Positions 48,377-59,093 of a stretch of 64,000 bases of DNA are shown here, in pieces. Numbering within the stretch: the stretch's first letter is position 1; every line of letters starts with the position of its first letter. The DNA is from Mactra quadrangularis (Eukaryota; Mollusca; Bivalvia; Venerida; Mactridae). Where the stretch lies: positions 63,693,872 through 63,757,871 of the forward strand of contig CM046301.1 of the NCBI GenBank assembly GCA_025267735.1, read 5' to 3'. Position numbers and translations under genes: made by a program. Below the pieces are notes generated by a model that ran no database searches, was not told where the DNA came from, and was given only the letters and a program-made list of their open reading frames with translations.

Positions 48377-48790
48377 TCATGTAAATGTCATCCTACTATG
48401 ATGTAAAAATGAAATTGTTTTTCTCAAACTTTGAAAAAATTGCCATTATCAAGGACTATGTTGATATTAATAAAATAACATTGTCTGTCTGTCCACTTAG
48501 TAAAATGATAATTTATTGGTACATAATCAATATTGCCTATTTATATTTACGGGTGCTAAAATCATAGCAAAAACATTAGAGCTAGTTACTGTGTGAATAT
48601 CTAATCTAGAGTTTAAAAATATAGAAATTTTAGGAACTCCATAGTTCAGCACAAGCCTAGTTCTAAATACATGGAAATAAAGAAATATTTAGACAAGTAT
48701 ATGCTGACCCATCTATATGTTTCCTATTATATTGAATGACTGCCTTTATTCTGTTTGGTATGGACATTTGAAATTTTTATAATAAAATTT

Positions 48791-49130
48791 ATTATACCCC
48801 CAAAAACTACGTTTGGGGGCTATATAGGAGTCAGCTTGTCTGTTGATTGGTCAGTCTTTAGCTTTTACTTGTCTGCTCAATTTCTCGGCACCTATTGCAT
48901 GGATTTGATTCAAACTTCACACATAGACTGGATATCAAGCAGACATGTGCATTTCCCATGTTAGTCATGATCCTTTAATTTTTTGGAGAGTTATGGCCCT
49001 TTGATGAAAAATCTTGTCTGCTCATTTTCTCAGCACCTATTGTACAGATTTGATTTAAACTTCTTGGTATGGACTGGTGGAGAGGGGTACATCATGGCAT
49101 TCAGTGATAGATCTAGTTTTCAGAATTTTT
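48791..49130 (+). mobile_element. GGGGGTATATAGGAG-type element, copy 2
   Basis: Left hairpin ATACCCCCAAAAACTACG with TTTGGGGGCTATATAGGAG. Two diverged internal units contain CTTGTCTGCTCA(A/T)TTTCT and CACCTATTG. Related to 40838-41080. The right boundary is uncertain. Confidence 0.55.
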
Positions 49131-49365
49131 GATATCTGAAATTTGTACCTGTTAAAAGACGGCATTCTACTGGCATAGTAATATGAATTTTAAGTAAAGA
49201 TGTTTTTTTGGTATTAATATTTATTTTTCCATACCTAATATTTATTAAGGATTTGTCTGCTGAAGTTAGACTGTCTTCCTAAATTAATTGATGCAAGATT
49301 TTGTATTTGTCTTCATTCAATGTTTATTTTTTGCTTGGAGTATGTTCCATTTATACTGTATCACT

Positions 49366-49867
49366 TAGTGGTGGGACATCGGCTGAAAATCGTAATCGAT
49401 CATCAGTTGGAATCGGTTTCTGTTGTCGATGCGATTCTTCCGATTATAATCGGTTCCTGATAAGTTTGTTTTTGCATATATGTTTTACTGTGAATCCTTA
49501 AAAAATTCATGTACTATGGATTAAGAATTATTTTTCTTTGGTCAAATGTGTCAAAAACCTAATAAAAATTAAAAATCAAAGAAACCGATAAAAATGATCA
49601 ATGCTTAGTTCCATTGACTAGTATAGTAGCTGTATTTTTGGAACTTGAACCAGATATATCAGTGTCCAATACAAGTCAGATACAAATGACATGTTTTTAA
49701 AACATTTTTAATAACAGTTCAGATACATGAAAATATGTTATTGTCCTTAAATAGCCAATCCTCCTTTCTAACCGATGATCGATTATGATCAAGTTTAATC
49801 GATTATCAGAATCGGAAGCTTCCAACTAGTCGTTAATCGATTATTCCCGATCATCGGTACAACACTA
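49366..49867. mobile_element. hAT-type MITE (TAGTGGTGGGACATCGG ends)
   Basis: A 502-bp element with a perfect 8-bp duplication, GTATCACT, at 49358-49365 and 49868-49875. Ends TAGTGGTGGGACATCGG and CATCGGTACAACACTA. Subterminal ATCGATTA/TAATCGAT repeats as in the other hAT elements here. Confidence 0.93.
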
Positions 49868-49927
49868 GTATCACTACCACGTTAGGTATCAGCAAGATCT
49901 ACTTTATATGGTTTTGTATTATATGAT

Positions 49928-50050
49928 AATGATAATAATAAAGACTTTATAATTTAACATTTGGATAAATCAAGGACCCTATAAAGAAAAATGTACACAT
50001 GTATATAGAGTCCATGGATAAATCCAATCTTCCATGTGGACCTCTGGACA
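49928..50050. repeat. AATAATAAAGACTTTAT repeat, copy 1
   Basis: GATAATAATAAAGACTTTAT, then AATCCAATCTTCCATGTGGA with CCTCTGG. Shared with 63676-63745. The simple-repeat start suggests the 3' end of a LINE or SINE, inserted in either orientation. Bases 50051-50439 after it show nothing recognised. Confidence 0.5.
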
Positions 50051-50439
50051 ATTAATGATCTGTAATTTAAAGTACTCAAAGTATAATTGATGTACTATGT
50101 CACATAGTTTTCAAAATGTAGAAACCTGCATGGATCTCATATTCAATCAACCTCTGCATACTTTTGTAAAACTATGTCCATGTGATTTAACAGGCACAGT
50201 TGATCATGGAAAATGATAAAACATTGGGCAACAGAAATTAAACATGGTAAACTATGACGCAAAATATGTCACTCATACAAATTGTAAGTCAAAATACTAC
50301 ATGTAAGCATGTATTAAATTTTATCTTCATTTTGGACTTATGAAATGATTCTTAGCAGAATATAAATAACTGTTTTGTCAACTTATATATCATCAGATAC
50401 AGGTTTATACACTATAACCCTAAACTGGTCAATCCCACA

Positions 50440-50550
50440 TTTCTACGTGTTTGGACCCCCCCTTCAAAATGGCTGTCACAGCCTTGAAATTGGTGCATTT
50501 TAACTGGATTTGGTGAATTTCACTTGTGGACAGTTGTCCCAAAATAGTCT
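50440..50550. repeat. ACGTGT...GGACCCCC repeat pair, copy 1
   Basis: TTCAAAATGGCTGTCACAGC, CTTGAAATTGGTG and TGGTGAATTTCACTT occur again, diverged, at 57050-57165. Class unknown. The sequence from 50551 to 50998 holds nothing else recognised. Confidence 0.6.
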
Positions 50551-50998
50551 TAATAGCTATTTGCTTTGTATTCATTTCAATAGTTCATATTTGGAACTTG
50601 AATTTATGGATTTTTCCAGATAAATTTGTTTGTACCGGATGTTTCTGTACAGAACTCAGTAATTTTATGCATAATTGCTGAAAGTATGCTACAATTGTTC
50701 TGTGCAAAGTTTTTTCAGCTGAAAAACCCATCAGCTTGAGTCCCAAATCAAGTTTATTTAAAGACACTATGGCATCATTTTAATGTGTGGTGTTGTACAG
50801 TGTATTTTACTATTTAAAGTATGATTAGCCAAGTTTTTACTCTTGAAATTGTGATGTAATAAATGTCTCAAAATAATGGCACTCAACAAAGTTGGTGTCT
50901 GACTTAAATGCTTTCCTGTCTCAAACATTAAGTTATATACATAATACTAATTATGTTCCAAGTCATGGGCCCTGAATCAAGGACACCATATTAGTCTA

Positions 50999-51961
50999 CT
51001 GTACCCACCAAAAGTTAGGAGACAGAAGAAATTTACTACAATTCTTGAATTTTTATGGTTATTTATGTGTAAAATTATTATTTTCAATATATTGAAGTAT
51101 GGTTTGTGATAAAATAAAAAACGAACTCCATAAATGCAACACATTTATAATATTCAGTATCAGACATCCTAAGACCTCCAAAACCATGAATATTGTAGGT
51201 ATTTTCCATAACATAGTTTTTATGTGTTTTTTTGTAGTCTCAGTTATAATAATAATGATAACCAAGAAATAAAACAAAACTAAAAGGCATTTCAAAATGA
51301 ACATTTATCAAATTTTAGATAAAAGCTATTCAATGGGTGTACAAAGTGAAAATGTCTCCAAACTTTTGGTGGGTATAGTGCGGACATATTGACCCCGACC
51401 TTACCTTTCTCATTTGCATCTTATTATCAGATACACAAATCCCGGCGAAAATCAATTCCACGCCTAATCTACACTTCGGCTCGTTACGTATTTAAAATAA
51501 GCAGTCGATTTACATTGATTGTAAATAGCATCAGCGGGTACTGAGTAGGGTTGCATGGGGCTTGTAGGTTTTGAGAGTGTAATGTCGGCTATGGCTTACA
51601 TTATAAAATTAACAAGACATGTAAAGAGTAAATATGTGCATTCAAACGTGAAACTTGTTTTCTTACATTTGTAATTACAAATTATAATAAAATGGGCGGG
51701 GATGGCGGTTGTGTGGCTAAAACCTACAACTTTTGAATTGGTAGCTAACCTCATCGTATAATATTCTGGTCCGGCCTATGTGTAATAGAAACTCATTGTA
51801 CACTTTAAATGTACTTTAAAATAATCCCTGTGTTATAATTACATTCGAGCCTTGACGGTATAATCCGATTGTTTTCGAACATTAATACTACCTTCGTATT
51901 AAATGTAATGAATATTCTTGCATAAAGGTCAGGTCGGGGTCAATGTGTCCGCACTATACTG
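50999..51961. mobile_element. MITE with CAGTACCCACC-type termini, copy 4, interrupted
   Basis: Left end CTGTACCCACCAAAAGTTAG (A to T at base 2). The body runs to AACTTTTGGTGGGTA at 51375. The last bases of the right end, CTG then TA, are found only after the nested element that ends at 51956. The interior is 75% or so like the other copies by eye. Confidence 0.85.
51376..51956. mobile_element. MITE with TAGTGCGGACA termini, nested
   Basis: A 581-bp element with inverted ends of about 25 bp: TAGTGCGGACATATTGACCC and GGGTCAATGTGTCCGCACTA, differing at one position. TA on each side (51374-51375, 51957-51958). It interrupts the right terminal repeat of the copy 4 MITE. No coding frame recognised. 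Confidence 0.88.
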
Positions 51962-52211
51962 TATATACATGTATGTATAGGCATTATTTCTTGGGAGATT
52001 CAGGACTCAGTTAACCTACCTTGGTTTGCCTCAATGAATGTTTGTTTTTTAAATATTTTTACTGAAATTTAATTATAATGAACTATTATATCTGTTGCTA
52101 AATGATTATGTTGTTTTCATGACACTGTGACACAAAATGTATCAACAGGAATAATAACAATTTTCTATTGTTTGGTTTATGTTATGTATGAAAAGTACTA
52201 TCTACTCATAG

Positions 52212-52395
52212 TATAGACCTAATCCGGAATTTTGTAGTTTTTCCGTCCTTGCGCAGGCAGTACAAACAAAGTTTGTTACATATTATTGATGAACAGCAGA
52301 AATATGGATTAAATCCTATTGTTCTTTGTACACATATTTTCATTGTAATGGTGAAATATTGTTTGTACTGCAAGGGAAAACCCCAATATAGTCTA
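52212..52395. mobile_element. MITE with ATAGAC...GTCT ends, copy 2
   Basis: ATAGACCTAATCCGGAATTT, GTACAAACAAAGTTTGTTAC, TATTGTTCTTTGTACACATA, ending AATATAGTCT. Related to 36489-36684 and 61986-62203. Confidence 0.65.
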
Positions 52396-52773
52396 ATTGT
52401 TTATCATCATTTTTAGATATTGTTTATCCATAAGATTCATTTACTAAAATTGTAATTGTTAAAGGGACTCATTCACAGATTTCAATTTAAATGTCAACTT
52501 TTTCTAAAACTATCAAAATTGTTTGGAAATATTTTTTGAAGCAGGAGAGTAGTGTTCTGATGATGACAATTTTAGTGCAAATTGACTTACAACTACAAAT
52601 GATGGTGTTTCATGTAGTAAATATCTACCCCATGTGTCACAGTATAGACTCTTTTAGTGCATTTTTGTGACTTTTATTGTATATTTTTTGACACAATTGC
52701 AGACACTGAATGGTATTTGAAATTATAGAAAATAAATCAAAATCTGCGAACTAGTACCTTTGATATTATTTGT

Positions 52774-53834
52774 TTTTTAGCTCGACTTTACGAAGTAATG
52801 TAGAGCTCTCCTACTCGCCCCAGCGTCGGCGTCGGCGTCCGCGTCCACACTTCTGATTAAAGTTTTTGTGCAGTAAAATACTTTCTTCTATATCTTTGTT
52901 ATTTCTTAAGATATTAACTTCAAACTTTAAATATATGTTCCTTACTATCAACCACATCTCATGTGACAAGGTCCATAACTCCAAACACATTTTTTCAAGA
53001 ATTATCTCCCCTTGAACTGATTGAAGTTTTTGTGCACAGATTAAAGTTTTTGTGCAGTAAAATACTTTCTTCTGTATCTTTGTTATTTCTTAAGATATTA
53101 ACTTCAAACTTTAAATATATGTTCCTTTCTATCAACCACATCTCATGTGACATGGTCCATAACTCCGAATGCATTTTTTTTTCAGAATTATCTCCCCTTG
53201 AACTTAGAGTTTTCTTTAAAAAATGTTTGTTTTTACTGCAACTGTTTTATTTCTTTAGGTATTGATTTCAAACTTTAAATATATGTTCCTTATTATCAAC
53301 CACATCTCATGTGACAAGGTCCATAACTCCGAATGCATTTTTTTCAGAATTATCTCCCCTTGAACTTATAGTTTTCTTTAATAAATATTTGTTTTTACTG
53401 CAACTGTTTTATTTCTTTAGGTATTGACTTTAAATATATGTTTCTTATTATCAACCACATCTCATGTGACAAGGTTCATAACTCCAAATATATTTTTTTT
53501 CAGAATTATCTCCCCTTGAAATTAGAGTTTTCTTTAAAAAATGTTTGTTTTTACTGCAACTGTTTTATTTCTTCAGGTATTGACTTCAAACTTTAGATAT
53601 ATGTTCCTTATTATCAACCACATCTCATGTGACAAGATTCATAACTCCTTATACATTTTTTCAGAGTTATCCCCCTTGAACTTATAGTTTTCTATTTATT
53701 TCTTTTTTTTTCTTTGAATTTGTTAAGTTTATATTTTCAAATTTTAAAATATGTATGTTCCTTATCATCAACCACATCTCCTGTGACTAACACTTACTAA
53801 GTCGAGCATGCTGTCTCCTCTGACAGCTCTTGTT
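52774..53834 (+). mobile_element. Pearl/Helentron-like element C
   Basis: Full-length copy with left end TTTTTAGCTCGACTTTACGA, a shorter (GGCGTC)n tract, the same series of ~155-bp core units as element B, and right end GTCGAGCATGCTGTCTCC with TCTGACAGCTCTTGTT. Differences from 22107-23177 are mainly T-run and satellite lengths and one swapped core segment near 53330. No protein is encoded. Confidence 0.8.
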
Positions 53835-54651
53835 TATATATGTATACTAAAGTTACAATGTACATTGAAGATCATTGGTACTTGTATATTGATATTATTT
53901 CAGTTTGAATTGTAAAATGAATTATTAAAATCTAAGTTTGTTCTATTGGTCTATGTTACAAATGTAAAAAATAGTTTTTTCTTGCTTTGAAATTTTTAAT
54001 GGACAGACTTATGGGTCTTTACCCCTATACCAAACTATGATTATGGCTACAGAAGTTATAAACTCAGAAAACTGGTATCAATTAAACATTGTATTTCTAA
54101 TGTTTTCATCATGCCAGATTTTTTAATTGTATCAACTTTCAATTTTGTTGTGCTGATAATAATTGTTCAGGAGGTAATTCAGGGGAGGTAATTGTGATCG
54201 TAATATAGTCCTGTCGCTCGGTTAAATACCAGAGCTTATTATTGACATAAATCAAGCATATCTGTTGCCGCCATTCCCGTATGCTGTACAAAAAGAGAAG
54301 ATGTCGAAATAAACGTGTGGAACGTTTTGCAGTGTTTTTATCATTTAATAGTAGTTTTCAGACCTTTCGAGGTCTCTATAGAACAATAATAAAACATACA
54401 CTATTCTCATACCAATGAGAGATAATATCTCACTTTCAGCTAAAGATTTCTTTATCAGTATTGCAAAAGAAAGTTGTTTTATAAATTTTATCCTTGCAAA
54501 ATGATTAACATGATGTTTTCACTGTAAGATATTTTAGTTTATAATCATTGATCATGGTTTTTAAAAATTTAAAGGACTTTAAATCGGCATTAAAGAATTC
54601 TATCTTAACAGACTTTTTGTGTAACTCCTGTGAACAAATTTGTGTCACTGA
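53835..54651. other. Intergenic stretch, nothing recognised
   Basis: AT-rich with no supported gene. GGAGGTAATTCAGGGGAGGT at about 54174 is the only conspicuous short motif. Confidence 0.45.
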
Positions 54652-54869
54652 TAGCCGCGGCCGTGGCGTATTGGTTAGCATGTCTGACTTCGAATCCGGA
54701 GATCGTGGGTTCGAGCCCGGTCGCGGTAGGTCATACCCTGTACATGAGTTGTTGGCCTTGTGTAGGGGTAAGTTAGTACTGGTGTTAGAAAAAGTGTCCA
54801 GGAAACCTATAGTAGGAAGAGCTGGCTGTCGTATATATAAACTCAATATGTGTTGAATCAATAAAAAAA
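54652..54869 (+). mobile_element. tRNA-Arg-like SINE, family C
   Basis: The head closely follows a tRNA-Arg with anticodon TCG: GCGTATTGGTTAGCATGTCT, ACTTCGAATC in the anticodon arm, B-box GGGTTCGAGCCCGGTCGCGG. The body shares GTAAGTTAGTACTGG and GTCCAGGAAACC with family A SINEs. Tail CAATAAAAAAAG. Ten-bp target duplication GTGTCACTGA at 54642-54651 and 54870-54879. Frames of 102 and 125 residues on the two strands across it are artefacts. Confidence 0.92.
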
Positions 54870-55059
54870 GTGTCACTGACAAGTTAAGATATCCACCACC
54901 ATATTGTTTGTACTGTATTTGTTTTCATTGATGATAATAAGCTGTAGATTGTATGTACAACCTACAGTTGATTAAGCATATATAATTGTATTATGTCCTG
55001 AACTAGAAATAAAATGTTTAAATTTATAATATACTTGTTGTTTATTTAACATTTCTTAT

Positions 55060-55255
55060 TGCCTAACTGCATTTCAAACTGGCACTCAATTCATTTCCAT
55101 AATGAAATACAAATGTAGTAACAAATTTGTTTATACATGTTACTTATATGAAAAGACCTACAGATTGATTTTAAACATTTACACAATTTAAAAAGTGTGT
55201 GTTGTTTTTAGGTCTAAATTTAGATCTACAGTAAGTTCCAAATTTGCATAGAGTT
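55060..55255 (+). repeat. Direct repeat pair, left copy
   Basis: ACTGGCACTCAATTCATTTC, GACCTACAGATTGATTTTAA and TTTTTAGGTCTAAATTTAGA recur in the same order and orientation at 58025-58200 (ACTGGCACTCAATTAATTTC, GACCTACACATTGTTTTTAA). The pair is about 2.95 kb apart. The stretch 55256-56175 between it and the next element holds a likely old repeat (CCACTTGTCCACGG and similar) that I cannot classify. Confidence 0.7.
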
Positions 55256-56175
55256 CCAGTTTAATACTTTTTCTTCCACCAATCTATATTGTACCTTCAA
55301 CAAATTGAAATTTTTTTGCCAGAGTATGTGCTAAGAGGAAAGAAATAGATTAAAATAGTGAAAGTGAGTATATGTACAGTGAGGTTGAAAGCATAAGAGG
55401 AGTTGAGATAAAAATGTTGACAAGTTAAGCTCTGAAAGCTTCAACTATTCGACAATACATGGTTACATTATGATATATAACATTAAGAAACAAACACTTC
55501 AGATTTTGATTTTCTCTAATTTCTTTTTCTACAAAAATAATTGATCCTCTGGCTTGACCTGAACAGTTTCGTGGAGTTTGGTCTTTTAAACATTCTTTAG
55601 AGTCAGCCGTCTACTGTATCAAGCAGGTCAGTTGACTGTCACTGTCAAAGACAGGGGTGTGGATTTAAAGTTTTTTCCACTTGTCCACGGATGATTGATA
55701 TCTGAAAATCAAATTGTCTAGGATGAAAATGCACTGGCCGAAATGTTCAATGTATACTCGAAAAGAAATATTGAAAACTGATATGAAATACATACTGTAA
55801 GTAATGATAAATAAATGACCAAAAAAATAGTTCATTGTTGAACATTTTCAAAGCTTTGAGACATCGACCATATCAAGTTTTGTTATGTTATTTGTACAAT
55901 GTAGCAAATTTTAGCTATTTAAACTTGTCCACAGACAAATGGGATAGAAATATTGGCTTATCTGCAGTCATAAATTTACGAGCCAGGCAAAGGAATTCTG
56001 CACTCCAGGTCAATGGCACGTGCTTAGTGTATGTTACCTGCATTCTTAATTAATAACTCCAAGGCACAATTCAAACAATCAAGTTTATTTGTTTATTCGA
56101 GCAGTAAAACTATTTGTTGTGTAGTGAAAACTGTTAGAAGAACAGAAAATTGACAATGTTTACCACTTATATAAA

Positions 56176-56651
56176 TGTACGTGAAGACAGCAGTAACATC
56201 AGTACACCAGTAAACCCTTAATGCGGTCGTACTAGTGTACTGATGAAAATTCTATCAGTAAGGGTTTACTGGTGTACTGATGAAAGTTCTATCAGTAAGG
56301 GTTTACCGGTGTACTGATGAAAATTCTATCAGTAAGAGTTTACCGGTGTACTGATGAAAATTCTATCAGTAAGGGTTTACTGGTGTACTGATGAAAATTC
56401 TATCAGTAAGGGTTTACTGGTGTATTGATGAAAATTCTATCAGAAAGGGTTTACTGGTGTACTGATGAAAATTCTATCAGTAAGGGTTTACTGGTGTACT
56501 GATGAAAATTCTATTAGTAAGGGTTTACTGGTGTACTGATGAAAATTCTATCAGTAAGGGTATACTGGTGTATCGATGAAAATTCTATGTACTTTTCTAT
56601 ATACCATTCTGATGTACTTGTGTACTGATGTTACTGCTGTCTTCACGTACA
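56176..56651. mobile_element. TIR-bounded element with internal 37-bp minisatellite
   Basis: Inverted ends of about 33 bp: TGTACGTGAAGACAGCAGTA with ACATCAGTACACC, and TGTACTGATGTTACTGCTGT with CTTCACGTACA. They enclose nine full and one partial 37-bp units (ACTGATGAAAATTCTATCAG then TAAGGGTTTACTGGTGT). The minisatellite unit itself resembles the inner end of the terminal repeat (GTGTACTGATG). No coding frame. Confidence 0.9.
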
Positions 56652-57599
56652 ATTCTTATATGATTGATTGTTCTAATTATCTCTTGTAACCATGCAACAT
56701 GTGCTTCCAACTCCAACTGAACACAATAACACTTATTACATCCTTGCAGATTGAACAATTGATTTTTACGCTCAAAGGGCAATGTTTTGTCTACAATTAA
56801 GACAGGCCAAAGTAGAGTTAAATGTTGGCATTTCCTTATGTAGATGTACATAACAGGCAGTATCTACTACTATGTACACTGAAAGGTAAGCATCTTTGAT
56901 GATTCTTTTGCTCCTGGCTTAGTGTCAAAAGTTCGCATATCCATCTATTGGCTGCCCAGAGTGTTCTTTTCATCTTATTTCATGATTAGTTTTATAGCTA
57001 TAGGTTCATTCTTTTGAACCCTAAAGTGCTTAATCTCGCACTTTATCTCGCACTTTTACGTGTCCGGACCCCCTTCAAAATGGCCGCCACAGACCTTGAA
57101 ATTAGTGTTTTAACTAGATTTAGGTAATTTCACTTAAGGTTGTCCTAAAAAAGTTTTTTTCACGCGCCAATCCCATCAAAAGATGTCTCGAGGGGTTTCC
57201 AAAAGGTGGAGGAGTCTCTCTTTGTTGCATGGGTCTGAAGCATCGCTAGAAACAGAATCCTCGGTCATTGAGTGCATAAAAATAGAGCAAAATGTTGATA
57301 AGAAAACATGTTTTCAATCTCTGTAAAGAACTGCCACTTAAGACCTCATTTAGGGAGAATATAACTATATGAAATTCAAATTTTGGATTTTAAAAAGAAC
57401 AAAACTTGCATTGTTTGCTCTATTTTATCCACCAAAGCATTGCCATGGTAAATGCGATTCAATTGGCATTTTGCAACCAGTAGGTCTAAAGGTTAAAACA
57501 TTTGCCATGTTGTTTTGTATTACATTTAAAATTCATGTAAATGACCATACCAACAACAAAGTGTGTTAAATGTTATACATTTGTAGTACCCTCAAATCC
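56652..57599. other. Intergenic stretch with one repeat copy
   Basis: Contains the second copy of the GGACCCCC repeat at about 57050-57165 (CCCCCTTCAAAATGGCCGCC). Otherwise no exon or element could be supported. The 66-residue frame at 57369 has no recognisable domain. Confidence 0.5.
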
Positions 57600-57927
57600 T
57601 AAATCGGCTAGCTCAATTGGTAGCACACAAGTCTACTGATCAAGGGGTCGTGGGTTCGATTCCCGGGCGGGGCATACTTTCGTGGAGATTGGTCATGAAA
57701 TTATTTCTACGGCCATTCTTCCTCCTACCAATGATTCTTAGTTATGTAGGGCAGTTGCCAGTCACTGACGAAAGTATGCGCTTAGTTGTTGGTTAACGGC
57801 TAAATCCAGAGATTTAGCCTTTCCAGGAGAAGTGAGTAGGTTGACTGACCGCCGTTATATGACCTATACATCGTGTTGCAACGGCGTTAAACTTAACAAA
57901 AACAAAAAAACGAAAAACGAAAAACCT
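57600..57927 (+). mobile_element. tRNA-derived SINE, family B, copy 3
   Basis: A slightly 5'-shortened head (GGCTAGCTCAATTGGTAGCA), B-box GGGTTCGATTCCCGGGCG, body as in 21442-21751, ending ACGGCGTTAAACTTAAC and an (A)nC tail. A short possible target repeat (CCTAAA) flanks it. Confidence 0.9.
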
Positions 57928-58024
57928 AAAAGTTTAACCCTGTTTATGTTTTCTCATAATTTTATTTAACATGGGACAATATATAAATAAATACAAACAA
58001 GTGATTTAAGTGTCAAGTATTGAT

Positions 58025-58200
58025 GAACATCATTAAACTGGCACTCAATTAATTTCTGTTTGAAATTGTAACAAGTTTGCTTATACTTGTCGCTTATATG
58101 ATATGACCTACACATTGTTTTTAATCATTTACGCAATTTACTAAGTGAGAGATGTTTTTAGGTCTAATTTAGATCTACATAAAGTTTTAAATATGCATAC
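58025..58200 (+). repeat. Direct repeat pair, right copy
   Basis: Diverged copy of 55060-55255 in the same orientation (see there for shared motifs). Confidence 0.7.
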
Positions 58201-58212
58201 TATTACAAAGTA

Positions 58213-58524
58213 TGGAATGCCATTCTGCCATGCGAATAGCTATTCTGCTATGCAAATTGCTATTTGCGAAATGACAAATGCGAAATGAAATTTGCTAATG
58301 ATTATTGCGAAATGCTTATTGGCACAAGGTTATTTTAAAACAATTTCCGCCATTAATCAGACCGCTGTCTTTCAGAAAGGAAAGATACATGCTTCAATTT
58401 GTTGGTCATCCATTGTAAGAAGCGCATACAGTATGGTAATGACATTTCGCAAATTGCATTTCACAATAATCATTAGCAAATATCATTTAGCAAATTGCAA
58501 TTGGCATGGCAGAATGGCTTTCCA
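58213..58524. mobile_element. Foldback MITE (TGGAATGCCATTCTGCCATG ends)
   Basis: Left end TGGAATGCCATTCTGCCATG; right end GGCATGGCAGAATGGCTTTC then CA. Inner arms GCTAATGATTATTGCGAAAT and TCACAATAATCATTAGC also pair. TA on both sides (58211-58212, 58525-58526). The 112-residue frame inside is an artefact. Confidence 0.85.
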
Positions 58525-58783
58525 TAACATAGAGAGCCAGTTAAATAATTTTCGACTATGTCACAGAAAGAAAAGCTGGGACATCTACAATTTGTATGCT
58601 AGTTATAATGACAATATTGATGGCGTATAGGAAGAGCTGATGGAAAGTTACAGTCACTGATTTCTAACACTGAGGTCAATCACTGAGGTCCATACAAGGC
58701 TTGGAACCACAATCAAAGCTGACTACACTGTGACACACAAGGTTGATGCAGTGTTACTGAAGCAGGAGAACATCTAGACTATC

Positions 58784-59087
58784 CATGGGAGGATCCAGCG
58801 GGGGGGGGGGGTTCAGGAGGTCCGGAACCCCCCCTAGAATTTGGAAAATGTACATGTCCATTAGTGTATTTCTTGCTTGTAAGTCATTTTTAATTTAAAT
58901 GAAGCAATCTTTCTCGGTGCTTAACATGGATTTAATGGTTATGTAGTTTTTATTATCAATATGTTGCATTTTTTTCTGCAAAATGTGTATAATGTGGTAG
59001 TGGTTCGAGGTTCGGACCGCCCCTAGAAAAGTTCGGACCCCCTAGAAAAGTTCGGACCCCTAGAAAAAAATCCTGGATCCGCCCCTG
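58784..59087 (+). mobile_element. GGATCCGCCCC-type MITE, copy 4
   Basis: Left end CATGGGAGGATCCAGC followed by a G-run. Right end ATCCTGGATCCGCCCCTG. Interior AATTTGGAAAATGTACATGT and AAAATGTGTATAATGTGG. ACTATC occurs immediately outside both ends (58778-58783, 59088-59093) and may be its target duplication. Three tandem AGAAAAGTTCGGACCCC-like units precede the right end. Confidence 0.8.
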
Positions 59088-59093
59088 ACTATC

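Noticed and set aside
54652..54725. Possible tRNA-Arg (TCG) gene
   Set aside because: Very tRNA-like, but it is the head of a SINE with a body, an A-rich tail and a 10-bp target duplication.
54505..54882. 125-residue minus frame and overlapping 102-residue plus frame
   Set aside because: Both run through the family C SINE; overlap on opposite strands and lack of domains argue against genes.
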